Shown here: piece by piece, positions 50,475 to 59,656 of the stretch
How positions within the stretch are numbered: position 1 is the stretch's first letter
Layout: each line of letters opens with the position of its first letter
Assembly: GCF_029428675.1 (NCBI RefSeq)
Contig: NZ_JAJNEL010000001.1
Location: 3,968,001-4,032,000, forward strand
Reading direction: 5' to 3'
From: Streptomyces sp. JH14
GTDB taxonomy: Bacteria > Actinomycetota > Actinomycetes > Streptomycetales > Streptomycetaceae
DNA length: 64,000 nt
Position numbers and translations under genes: made by a program
The notes under the pieces: model-generated
What the model was told of the DNA's origin: nothing
What the model saw: the letters and a program-made list of their open reading frames with translations, nothing else
Databases searched by the model: none

Positions 50475-51776
50475 ATGGCTACGCAGACTGTTGCAGTAAG
50501 CACCGATTTTTCCGCCGACGCCGTCGACCTCGGTCCCGCCGCGGCACTCTCCTGTCGCGAATGCGGAGAGCGTTTCGACCTCGGCCCCATTTTCGCCTGC
50601 GCCTCGTGTTTCGGGCCGCTCGAAGTGGCGTACGACCTGCCGAGCGGCTCCCCGGACGAGCTGAAGAAGCGCATCGAAGCCGGGCCGAACAACATCTGGC
50701 GTTACGCGCCGCTGCTGCCGGTCCCCGCCGATGTGGCCGACAAGCCCAACATCAACCCCGGCTTCACCAAGCTGGTCAAGGCCGACAACCTCGCCCGTGA
50801 ACTGGGCGTCACCGGCGGCCTGTACGTCAAGGACGACTCCGGCAACCCGACGCACTCCTTCAAGGACCGCGTCGTCGCGATCGCCGTCGAGGCCGCCCGC
50901 GCCTTCGGCTTCACCACGCTCTCCTGCTCCTCCACCGGCAACCTCGCAGGCGCCGTCGGCGCCGCCGCCGCCCGGGCCGGACTGCGGTCCTGCGTGTTCA
51001 TCCCGCACGACCTGGAGCAGGGCAAGGTCGTCATGGCCGCGGTGTACGGCGGCGAACTGGTCGGCATCGAGGGCAACTACGACGACGTCAACCGCTTCTG
51101 CTCGGAGCTCATCGGCGACCCGCTCGGCGAGGGCTGGGGCTTCGTCAACGTGAACCTGCGGCCGTACTACGGCGAGGGTTCCAAGACCCTCGCGTACGAG
51201 ATCTGCGAGCAGCTCGGCTGGCAGCTGCCCGACCAGCTCGTCATCCCGATCGCCTCCGGCTCGCAGCTCACGAAGATCGACAAGGGTCTGCAGGAGCTGA
51301 TCAAGCTCGGTCTCGTGGAGGACAAGCCGTACAAGATCTTCGGCGCCCAGGCCGAGGGCTGCTCCCCGGTCTCCACGGCCTTCAAGGCCGGTCACGACGT
51401 CGTGCGCCCGCAGAAGCCGGACACCATCGCCAAGTCCCTGGCGATCGGCAACCCGGCCGACGGCCCGTACGTCCTGGACATCGCCCGCCGGACCGGCGGC
51501 GCCGTCGAGGACGTCGACGACCAGCAGATCGTCGACGCGATCAAGCTGCTGGCGCGCACCGAGGGCATCTTCGCCGAGACGGCGGGCGGGGTGACGGTCG
51601 GCGTGACGAAGAAGCTGATCGAGGCCGGTCTGCTGGACCCGACGCTCACCACCGTCGTCCTGAACACCGGTGACGGACTGAAGACGCTGGACGCGGTCGC
51701 CCCGACCACCGGCCCGACCGCGACGATCCGGCCCAGCCTGGACGCGTTCCGCGACGCCGGTCTCGCCCGCAGCTGA
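50475..51776 (+). CDS. threonine synthase-family PLP enzyme; candidate homocysteine synthase
   Basis: 433 residues from ATG 50475. An N-terminal zinc-ribbon-like motif (LSCRECGERFDL and FACASCFGPLEV, two CxxC pairs) precedes a fold-type II PLP domain with the Schiff-base Lys in SGNPTHSFKDRVVAIA. Others are LSCSSTGNLAGAVGAAAARA (phosphate loop) and LVIPIASGSQLTKIDKGLQE. By family it uses O-phosphohomoserine. Unlike the hom-thrC-thrB threonine synthase of Streptomyces, it sits behind a SAM-I riboswitch and 34 nt before a CysO-like sulfur carrier. Both facts favour sulfhydrylation of O-phosphohomoserine to homocysteine over threonine synthesis (inference). Automatic annotation would call it ThrC. 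Confidence 0.85.
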   Translation: MATQTVAVSTDFSADAVDLGPAAALSCRECGERFDLGPIFACASCFGPLEVAYDLPSGSPDELKKRIEAGPNNIWRYAPLLPVPADVADKPNINPGFTKLVKADNLARELGVTGGLYVKDDSGNPTHSFKDRVVAIAVEAARAFGFTTLSCSSTGNLAGAVGAAAARAGLRSCVFIPHDLEQGKVVMAAVYGGELVGIEGNYDDVNRFCSELIGDPLGEGWGFVNVNLRPYYGEGSKTLAYEICEQLGWQLPDQLVIPIASGSQLTKIDKGLQELIKLGLVEDKPYKIFGAQAEGCSPVSTAFKAGHDVVRPQKPDTIAKSLAIGNPADGPYVLDIARRTGGAVEDVDDQQIVDAIKLLARTEGIFAETAGGVTVGVTKKLIEAGLLDPTLTTVVLNTGDGLKTLDAVAPTTGPTATIRPSLDAFRDAGLARS

Positions 51777-51809
51777 TCCGACCACCCGAGGCACAAGGAA
51801 GGCACCCAC

Positions 51810-52088
51810 ATGAGCGTCAAGGTCCGTATCCCCACCATCCTGCGCACCTACACGGGCGGTCAGGCCGAGGTCGCGGCCGAGGGCACGACCCTCTCCCAGG
51901 TCATCGAGTCGCTGGAGCAGAACCACCCGGGCATCGCCGCCCGCGTCCTGGACGACCAGGGCAAGCTGCGCCGGTTCGTGAACGTGTACGTCAACGACGA
52001 CGACGTGCGCTTCGAGGGCGGCCTGGAGACGGCCACCCCGGACGGTGCGGGCATCTCGATCATTCCGGCGGTCGCGGGCGGCTGCTGA
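51810..52088 (+). CDS. CysO/ThiS/MoaD-like sulfur carrier protein
   Basis: 92 residues: MSVKVRIPTILRTYTGGQAE, LRRFVNVYVNDDDVRFEGGL and the terminus IIPAVAGGC. The beta-grasp fold and the di-glycine near the end are those of CysO, which carries sulfide as a C-terminal thiocarboxylate for cysteine synthesis in mycobacteria. Here a Cys follows GG, so a JAMM/Mec-type protease must first expose the di-glycine (family knowledge). AAGGAAGG lies 5-6 nt before the ATG. It is 33 nt after the ThrC-like gene, the same transcript under the riboswitch. Confidence 0.9.
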   Translation: MSVKVRIPTILRTYTGGQAEVAAEGTTLSQVIESLEQNHPGIAARVLDDQGKLRRFVNVYVNDDDVRFEGGLETATPDGAGISIIPAVAGGC

Positions 52089-52567
52089 CCCGCCGTCGGC
52101 GCGGCGGCGGACCCCGGGTCCGTCCTGCGGCGTCGTCCTCGCCGGCCTCGGCGGCCGGCTGCACGGTGTCACCGCAATTGCCCCCTCTGCGAGCTGAGCA
52201 GAGGGGGCAATTCTGCATGGTTGAGCGCGGTAGAGTTGGGAAGTCCCCATCGCTGCCCGCGCCGACCGCATATGAGAATGCGCCCGCCCGCGACAAGATG
52301 CAGCCAAAGTGCTCGAACTCCTTGCGCCATTAGTGGCCTTTGCCCGGCCCGAGTTGCCCTGGAATCGCATGAATTCCGTATATTCGGGCGTTCGGTGCCG
52401 CTCAGAATTCTCGTCCGATTGACCTGTTGCAGAGGGCAGTTGGGCAGATACATTCAGCCGCGGTCGACGCGTTCCGGCGCACGCACCCTCTCCTGTCGGA
52501 GGGTGAGTTCTGACCCGGGTCCGCGAAGTGCGGTCCTGTGCAAGGGCCAGTAATAGGGGAGTTAGGC
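52089..52567. other. thiS terminator and long cold-shock leader region
   Basis: This 479-bp stretch has no gene. It starts with GC-rich sequence and a strong terminator (52176-52212). The remaining 355 bp, unusually AT-richer around 52320-52450, should contain the promoter and an extended 5' leader for the cold-shock gene. A TATATT at 52379-52384 is a possible -10, with TTGCCC 19 nt upstream as a poor -35. Confidence 0.5.
52176..52212 (+). terminator. terminator after the sulfur carrier gene
   Basis: 15-bp perfect stem AATTGCCCCCTCTGC / GCAGAGGGGGCAATT with a 7-nt loop GAGCTGA, 88 nt past the stop. Confidence 0.88.
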
Positions 52568-52774
52568 ATGGCTCAGGGCACCGTCAAGTGGTTCAACGCG
52601 GAGAAGGGGTACGGCTTCATCGCGGTCGACGGTGGTGCGGATGTTTTCGTCCACTACAGCGCGATCCAGATGGACGGGTACCGCACCCTCGAAGAGGGTC
52701 AGCGAGTTGAATTCGAAATCTCGCAGGGCCAGAAGGGGCCGCAGGCGGACATGGTCAAGCTCGCCGTCGGCTGA
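52568..52774 (+). CDS. cold-shock domain protein (CspA family)
   Basis: 68 residues: MAQGTVKWFNAEKGYGFIAV with RNP1 (KGYGFI), then DVFVHYSAIQMDGYRTLEEG with RNP2 (VFVHY), and QADMVKLAVG. A single cold-shock domain that binds single-stranded RNA/DNA as a chaperone. GGGGAG lies 6 nt before the ATG. Its position just before groEL2 agrees with the Streptomyces gene order I recall. The long upstream leader is typical for csp genes and may control translation. Confidence 0.96.
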   Translation: MAQGTVKWFNAEKGYGFIAVDGGADVFVHYSAIQMDGYRTLEEGQRVEFEISQGQKGPQADMVKLAVG

Positions 52775-52804
52775 GCTCGGCGCAGTCGGCCAACGACACC
52801 ACTC

Positions 52805-52850
52805 ACGCATGAAGGGTCCGTACCCGCCAGGGGACGGGCCCTTCACGCGT
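52805..52850 (+). terminator. terminator after the cold-shock gene
   Basis: 17-bp stem ACGCATGAAGGGTCCGT / ACGGGCCCTTCACGCGT with one A-C mismatch and one G-U pair, loop of 12 nt, 30 nt past the stop. Confidence 0.8.
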
Positions 52851-52950
52851 GCCCCGCGCGCCACGCCGCCTCGGTGCCCCGTCCGTCGGGCCGCCCCTTG
52901 CCCGATGTGCCGGCGCCCGGCTTCCGGGTTGTCCACAACCGCCGGGGGCG

Positions 52951-52995
52951 CTTGCACTCGTGAGGGTCGAGTGCTAATCATTGGCGTTAGCACTC
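52951..52995 (+). promoter_or_regulatory. CIRCE operator overlapping the groEL2 promoter, with a third half-site
   Basis: CTTGCACTC (52951-52959), N9, GAGTGCTAA (52969-52977), N9, TTAGCACTC (52987-52995). The first two arms form CIRCE with a slightly degenerate left arm. The third arm repeats the inverted spacing. TTGCAC (52952) and TAATCA (52975) are spaced 17 nt, so the arms also serve as -35 and -10. HrcA binding would block the polymerase, and the transcript would start in the third arm. Confidence 0.92.
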
Positions 52996-53139
52996 TCCAG
53001 GTGAGAGTGACAGAATTTGGACCGGGCCGGTGAGGCCCGCAGGCCTGGTGGGGCAAGGAACCGCCGGGCGCGCAGGCCGTCCGTCGCGGGCGCCACTCGG
53101 TCCGGAGAAATCCACCCCTGTCCGGGAGGACCACTTCAC

Positions 53140-54762
<1,623 letters not shown>

Positions 54763-54790
54763 TCCTGACGGATCAGTAGTTCGATCGCAC

Positions 54791-54830
54791 ATCGGCCCCC
54801 GGGACCTTTACTGGTCCCGGGGGCCGATGC
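54791..54830 (+). terminator. terminator after groEL2
   Basis: Perfect 17-bp stem CATCGGCCCCCGGGACC / GGTCCCGGGGGCCGATG, loop TTTACT. It also lies 54 nt beyond the stop of the convergent acid phosphatase gene. Confidence 0.92.
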
Positions 54831-54883
54831 CGTGTTCGCGACGGCTGCAACTGCGGCGGTGACGGCCGGTCAGCGGTCAGCGG

Positions 54884-55552
54884 TCAGGAGAGCTTGCCGT
54901 CGTAGTCCGGGAGCTTGAACGTCCGCTCGGCGTGACCGCCCACCAGGTCGCTGTCGTTGTTGCCGATGTTGGCGATGATCGTGTAGCCCCGGGCCTCGAT
55001 CTCGGCGCGCTTGGCGGTCTTGTACGCGCTGACCTCGTCGAAGAGGTCGGGCAGGTCGCGGACGTAGAGCCCGGTCACCGGGTAGCCGACCGCGGTGAGG
55101 TTGTACTGCGTCAGGGAGGCGATGATGCCCGGGCGGGCGGTGACGAAGAAGATGGCGACGCCCTGGGAGTCGGCGTACTGCACCAGATCGCGGACCTTGG
55201 CGATCGCCGGGGTGGGGAACGTCCAGAAGTAGTGGAAGTCCGTCTCCAGCGACGAGTTGTCGATGTCGAGGACGATCGCCGGCTTCTGGCCCGCGGGTGT
55301 CTGCGCGATGCGCTGCTGAATGTAGGGACGGGCCACGTCGATGACCGCGGCGACATCGCGCTGCCAGGTGCCGTAGTCGATGCCCAGGATGGCGGCGTTT
55401 CCGCCGGGGGCCCACGTCGCGGTGGCGGCGGGCGAGGACGCGGGGGCGGCCTGGGCGGTGCCTGCGGGTACGGCGAGGGCGAGAACGGCTGCCGCGGCGG
55501 CGACGGCACCGGCCGTACGGATGGACCGGGTACGGCTTCGAGTTCGGCTCAT
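54884..55552 (-). CDS. secreted HAD-family acid phosphatase (class B-like)
   Basis: 222 residues from ATG 55552 (AGGAG 9 nt upstream). Signal peptide MSRTRSRTRSIRTAGAVAAA through AGTAQA (cleavage near 35). The HAD core has IVLDIDNSSLETDF (nucleophile Asp, acid Asp), VAIFFVTARPGI and the late NIGNNDSDLVGGHAERTFKL with the metal Asp. It hydrolyses phosphomonoesters outside the cell. It is convergent with groEL2. No PhoP box could be seen confidently. Confidence 0.92.
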   Translation of the reverse strand: MSRTRSRTRSIRTAGAVAAAAAVLALAVPAGTAQAAPASSPAATATWAPGGNAAILGIDYGTWQRDVAAVIDVARPYIQQRIAQTPAGQKPAIVLDIDNSSLETDFHYFWTFPTPAIAKVRDLVQYADSQGVAIFFVTARPGIIASLTQYNLTAVGYPVTGLYVRDLPDLFDEVSAYKTAKRAEIEARGYTIIANIGNNDSDLVGGHAERTFKLPDYDGKLS

Positions 55553-55937
55553 GAGGGTGTCTCCTGGGTCGACTTTGGCATGCACGCGCTCAACCCTCGA
55601 CGGGGTCGGGCCCCATGTCTACTGGTCGGTAGGAAACTTCTCGTGGACGCGCCGTGAACCGGCCGCGCGGGGCCCGGGCCGAGGGCCCGTCGAGGGGGCT
55701 CGGTGCGGGGCCGTCGCGCTGGGCACCACGAAGGTCGCCGACGAGATGCCCGACGACTGGGGCCGCACCATCTTCGAGACCGTCATGTGGCCGGAGTGCT
55801 CGCCCGCCGTGTCTCCGCCGCCGCTGTCGTACCGGCAGCCACCACGGGCAACCTCGTCGAGGTGTGACCGCCCGTCATGCCCCCGGCCCGCAAAGGGCTT
55901 GCGGTCCGAGCCCTCGGTATGACGGTGGCCCGGACCG
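55553..55937. other. intergenic region with a degenerate plus-strand coding fragment
   Basis: No intact gene in 385 bp. A plus-strand frame at about 55722-55805 reads GTTKVADEMPDDWGRTIFET then VMWPECSPA. After a shift it continues as SAAAVVPAATTGNLVEV and a stop (to 55866). Both parts look protein-like, so this is probably the decayed 3' end of a gene of unknown family. A 7-bp hairpin TGACGGT / ACCGTCA at 55920-55940 may terminate the next gene. Confidence 0.35.
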
Positions 55938-56810
55938 TCATGTCCGTGACCTTGCGGGGCGGGGGCCCATCGCCGCGCGCACCTGGGCCATCCGGCCGCG
56001 GACTTCGCCGGCCGGGATCCCGCGGCTGCCCGACGGTACGGGGACGTGCTCACCCCGGCACAGTCCGCACTCCCCGCCGGGGAGCGCCTCCGCCCGCCCC
56101 GGTGCGCCGCACTTCGCGCACTCCAGGACCCGCAGCACGGCGCGTGGGGCGGACGGAGCGACCCGTTCGGGTGGCATTTTCGCGGTCAGTCGGCTGCGGA
56201 CCAGCGCCGCCGCGTGATGCACCGGTACCGGCAGCCCGTCGGTGAGTGCGTGCAGCAGCTGTGCCTCGGTGGCGCCCCGGTCGAACCAGACCGTGACGTA
56301 CGGCTCCAGCGCCGCGCAGCCCGTCGCCGACAGACTCAGTGCGGGTGCGGTACGGCCGAGCGCGGCCAGCAGGACGAACGCCCGGGAACGGGTCTTCCGC
56401 TGCTGCTCCGGCGGTGTGTCGCCCCTGGTGAACGCCGCCCACCATGCGTCGTCGCGGGGTGTGCGGGAGAAGAACGTGCGCGTCACCCAGTGCGCGCTGC
56501 CCGAGCCGATGACGTGCTCGCTGCCCCGGCGCAGATGCCCGGCCCGCTGAAGGTTGTTCAGCGCGGTCCGCAGTGCGCACTGTCCGTACGGCAGCACCTT
56601 GGCCAGCGTCTTCACGGAGATGTCGGCGCCGTCCGGCAGCCGGTCGACATAGGCCGCGACGGCGGCCTCGCGCGGCGGCAAATGCCTGAAATCGGTTGCG
56701 GTACGAGGGTGTTGGTGAGAAGCGGACCGCTTGCCGTATCCCGGATTGGCCATCGGGTGCGACGGTACGTGCGGAGGGCACGCGGCAGCACTAAGCTGAC
56801 TGTCAGCCAT
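55938..56810 (-). CDS. helix-turn-helix protein with C-terminal zinc ribbon
   Basis: 290 residues from ATG 56810. A winged-helix segment covers about 40-110 (HLPPREAAVAAYVDRLPDGA, ISVKTLAKVLPYGQCALRTA, LQRAGHLRRGSEHVIGSGSA, WVTRTFFSR). A middle helical domain follows, and a zinc ribbon near the end (LECAKCGAPGRAEALPGGEC, GLCRG) gives two CxxC pairs. It is probably a transcription factor, and I recall such proteins in many Streptomyces copies with no known target. A promoter candidate is at 56888-56917. Confidence 0.85.
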   Translation of the reverse strand: MADSQLSAAACPPHVPSHPMANPGYGKRSASHQHPRTATDFRHLPPREAAVAAYVDRLPDGADISVKTLAKVLPYGQCALRTALNNLQRAGHLRRGSEHVIGSGSAHWVTRTFFSRTPRDDAWWAAFTRGDTPPEQQRKTRSRAFVLLAALGRTAPALSLSATGCAALEPYVTVWFDRGATEAQLLHALTDGLPVPVHHAAALVRSRLTAKMPPERVAPSAPRAVLRVLECAKCGAPGRAEALPGGECGLCRGEHVPVPSGSRGIPAGEVRGRMAQVRAAMGPRPARSRT

Positions 56811-56887
56811 TGGATCGCCTTTTCGATCTCGTTGGTCAGACCCCTGTTCGGTGTTCCAGCACCGGCAGGGGTCGTTCGTTGTCCGGA

Positions 56888-56917
56888 ACGCTAGAGCGTC
56901 CGCACCGTGTGTGGCAA
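56888..56917 (-). promoter_or_regulatory. candidate sigma-70-type promoter of the HTH gene
   Basis: TTGCCA (56917-56912) and TAGCGT (56893-56888) are spaced 18 nt, giving a leader of about 70 nt. The rest of the gap (56811-57125) holds only a small hairpin at 57006-57021 (CGGGGCT/AGCCCCG) and the xylanase terminator. Confidence 0.55.
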
Positions 56918-57072
56918 GCCGGTCACGAAAAGTGAACGCGGCTGCTGGGGAGGGTGGGTGGGCAGAGAGCCCTCCACCCATTCCATGAAAAGAGGGCTCG
57001 GGGCACGGGGCTTGAGCCCCGGGGCGTTCGAGCCGCGCATCCTCGTTTCGCGTCCACGCGGTCCGAACCGCC

Positions 57073-57109
57073 CCCGTGGCGCGGCGGCCGTGGGGAGCCG
57101 CGCCACGGG
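57073..57109 (-). terminator. terminator after the xylanase gene
   Basis: Perfect 13-bp stem CCCGTGGCGCGGC / GCCGCGCCACGGG with an 11-nt loop, 16 nt past the stop at 57126. Confidence 0.85.
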
Positions 57110-57125
57110 TGCGGTGGTCCGGGTG

Positions 57126-58154
57126 TCAGCCGGCGCTGCAGGTGACTGTCGGCCAGGTCCAGGTGCCGTTGGTCTGGAGGGTGACGCCCCAGTTGTTGCC
57201 GTTGCCGTTGGGTTTGGCGGTCAGCACTTGGGCGCTGGGGTAGCTGGCGCTGATGTTCCAGCTTGCGATGATCTTCTCCGGGGACGGAACGTTCATGGTC
57301 ACGGTCCAATTGCTGGAGCCGCTGACCGAGACGTTGAGGTTGTACCGGTCGCTCCACTTGTCGCCCGCGGACAGGGTCGCGGTGCAGCCGCCGCCACCGG
57401 AACCGCCGCCGGTGCCGCCGCCTGTGCCGCCCCCGGTGCCGCCGCCTGTGCCGCCGCCGGAGTCGCTCAGTGTGATGTTGGAGTTCCCGCTGCTCTGGTA
57501 CCCCTCAGTTGCGAGCACCATGTAGTTGAAGCTGCCGAGACTCATTCCCTTGCCGGCCCACGCGTCGAAGTGGTTGCCGGTGGTGATGGTTCCGCCTGTC
57601 TTCTTCGACTGCCGGACACTCCAGTACTGCTTGAAGGTCTTGGTGCCTTCGATGGAGGGGGCGTTGGTGCGCGTCGTCTCGTAGATGTCGTACGTACCGC
57701 CGTCGCTGGTGACCGTTCCCTTGAATGTTCCCGTGGGCCGGTAGGTGCCCCAGTTGTCGACGACGTAGTACTCCACGAGCGGGTTGGTCGTCCACCCGTA
57801 GAGGGCCAGGTACGCGTTGCCGGACGGGTTGAAGCTGCCCGAATAGTTCACACTCTTGCGCCCGCCGGTACTCCAGCCCTTGCCGGCGACGAAGTTGCCG
57901 ACGTTGCTCCACGAGGTGCTGTAATTGCCGCCGGAGCCCAGGTTCATGGAGACCGAACCACCGCCATCGGACCAGAACGAGTAGTAGTAGCCGTTGTTGG
58001 TGCCGGTTTGATTCGTGGTGACCGTCGTGTCGGCATGGGCGACGACGGGCAGGATCATCGCGGCCACCGCGGCCAGCGCAATGGCCCAGACACTCCTGAT
58101 GAGCAGCGTGAGGCGACCACGTCTGTGTCTCTTCGGATGAACGAGTGTGTTCAT
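57126..58154 (-). CDS. secreted endo-1,4-beta-xylanase, GH11 plus CBM2-type module
   Basis: 342 residues from ATG 58154 (GGAGGAAA upstream). The signal peptide carries twin arginines (RRGRLTLLIRSVWAIALAAV, cleavage near VAHA). The GH11 catalytic domain spans about 42-230: NGYYYSFWSDGGG, NPLVEYYVVDNWG (nucleophile Glu) and VLATEGYQSSG (acid/base Glu). A (GGGT)n linker and a C-terminal about 87-residue module bounded by Cys (GCTATLSAGDKWSDRYNLNV, WPTVTCSAG) with exposed Trp follow, as in CBM2. It cuts xylan outside the cell. A xylanase-type palindrome lies upstream. Confidence 0.95.
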   Translation of the reverse strand: MNTLVHPKRHRRGRLTLLIRSVWAIALAAVAAMILPVVAHADTTVTTNQTGTNNGYYYSFWSDGGGSVSMNLGSGGNYSTSWSNVGNFVAGKGWSTGGRKSVNYSGSFNPSGNAYLALYGWTTNPLVEYYVVDNWGTYRPTGTFKGTVTSDGGTYDIYETTRTNAPSIEGTKTFKQYWSVRQSKKTGGTITTGNHFDAWAGKGMSLGSFNYMVLATEGYQSSGNSNITLSDSGGGTGGGTGGGTGGGTGGGSGGGGCTATLSAGDKWSDRYNLNVSVSGSSNWTVTMNVPSPEKIIASWNISASYPSAQVLTAKPNGNGNNWGVTLQTNGTWTWPTVTCSAG

Positions 58155-58676
58155 GTGCGGGTTTCCTCCTGGTGAAGGCTGGTGAGGGGCGGGCGGCGCG
58201 ACACGACCTGGCAGGGTTGTCGCCGGCCAAGAGGTGACGTCGACCGCGCGCTGGTGTCGCGCAACGCAGCGGGGCACGGCCCGGTCGTCGCGCGCTCGGC
58301 GACCGGAGAACGAGGTCGCGGTGGCGACCCGGTTCAACAGTTGTTGAGGTCTGTCAACGGCGAACAGTGTTGATCTGCCCCTGACAACTGTCAACAGTTT
58401 CGGCAAGAGTTGCGAAATATTCGCGTGCCAAGAAATTCCTGGACGAAGCAATATGCCTGGTCAGCGCCATTCCTGGCTGATCAAGTAGGGGTTGATCGCG
58501 AGACGGCGCAATGTGGAGACCCGGATTCGGGAGTCAACTCACCGAAAGTTTCGAAACGTTCCTGACGCTCTCCCGCACCGGCGTGGGCGGGCCGCACCAC
58601 CGCCCGGTCGGTCGTACCACCGGGACCGGCCCGCCGTGGGGCCGATCGTCACGCGGTGGTTCCGGCCCGGTCGGGT
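58155..58676 (-). promoter_or_regulatory. xylanase upstream region with repeated GTTGA motifs and CGAAACTTTCG palindrome
   Basis: No gene in 522 bp. At 58334-58347 there is a palindrome TCAACAGTTGTTGA. Further GTTGA/TCAAC units recur to 58395, including a TTGACA (58394-58389) that could be a -35. On the coding strand CGAAACTTTCG occurs at 58553-58543, the inverted repeat I recall upstream of Streptomyces xylanase genes. The AT-rich patch around 58380-58450 is unusual for this genome. Confidence 0.5.
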
Positions 58677-59462
58677 TCAGCGGCGGGGGAGCGTGATCTC
58701 CCCGAAGAGCTTCTCTCCGAGTTCGTCACGAATCAGTGTGTCGATGGCGTTGGCGCGGGGAACGTACACGAACGGCCGCCAGGGGTAGATGCGGTCGTTG
58801 AACCACGGCGTCTGCCAGTCGGACGTGGTTCTGATGAATTCCTTGGCGAATTGAGATGCTCGGGCTTCTGGATAGCTGTCCTCGTTTTCCAGGCAGCCGT
58901 CCAGGCATACGTCGACATACGACTGGACGATGGGGAAACGCTCGCTCGGATAACGTCGGGTGACGTTGGCGAAATACCACACGGTGCCGACCGGTGGGCT
59001 TTTGCTGCCATCCAGCATGGCGATGTCGCGTGACGGGATCCGTGTGAGCCGGTACCCGGATTCACGTCGCGCGAAGGCCCTGAGCTCCTCCGGTGTGACG
59101 GAGAAGACGACGCCATTGCATGTGGCGCCCTTCATGGGGACGGCCCCCAGGTATGTAGGGCCCCAACTGACCGTGTCCACGCGGTCGTACCAGCCACGAC
59201 TGATTCCCCGAACCACCGCGGGTGCAGCTTTTTCCGCCTCGGGCCAGGTCGAGGTCCGCGATTCCCGCTGAATCAGGGATCCGTACCCGAAGACATGGTT
59301 GCGCCCCGTGATCGGCGGCAAGGGTTCAGGACGTTCCGCCGGTCCGGTCTTCGGAGGGCCCGTATCCCTGTAGGTGCCCACGAATGCGCTGCGCGCCCCG
59401 AGTGCGATGGCCCCGCCCAGCTGAATCGCTTTGCGCCGTTCGACGGTGCACTCAGGGTTCAT
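58677..59462 (-). CDS. gamma-glutamylcyclotransferase-fold protein with possible export signal
   Basis: 261 residues from ATG 59462 (GGAG 8 nt upstream). RNHVFGYGSLIQRESRTSTW carries the GYGSL loop of the gamma-glutamylcyclotransferase/AIG2 fold, and GVVFSVTPEELRAFARRESG adds the usual downstream block with Glu. The N-terminus (VERRKAIQLGGAIALGARSA) has twin arginines and a short hydrophobic stretch, possibly a Tat signal. The C-terminal part (NDRIYPWRPFVYVPRANAID) is an extension. Substrate unknown. Codon use is a little poorer than that of its neighbours. Confidence 0.78.
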   Translation of the reverse strand: MNPECTVERRKAIQLGGAIALGARSAFVGTYRDTGPPKTGPAERPEPLPPITGRNHVFGYGSLIQRESRTSTWPEAEKAAPAVVRGISRGWYDRVDTVSWGPTYLGAVPMKGATCNGVVFSVTPEELRAFARRESGYRLTRIPSRDIAMLDGSKSPPVGTVWYFANVTRRYPSERFPIVQSYVDVCLDGCLENEDSYPEARASQFAKEFIRTTSDWQTPWFNDRIYPWRPFVYVPRANAIDTLIRDELGEKLFGEITLPRR

Positions 59463-59601
59463 CTGTTTCTCCAGGCTGCACGGCATAGGAGAGGGGTCTT
59501 GTCAGAGCCCACCTTGACCTGCGTACGCCATCATCACGTTCGCCACCAAGGGGATGCGATGCGACACGCGTCGAGTCCGGCTCATGGCCGCCGGACCCGC
59601 G

Positions 59602-59649
59602 ACGCGACGGAGGGCGGCACCCCGGCCGGGGTGCCGCCCTCCGTCGCGT
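59602..59649 (-). terminator. very strong terminator after murP
   Basis: 22-bp perfect stem (59602-59623 with 59628-59649) around a GGCC loop, 8 nt past the murP stop. Confidence 0.93.
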
Positions 59650-59656
59650 TACGGGA

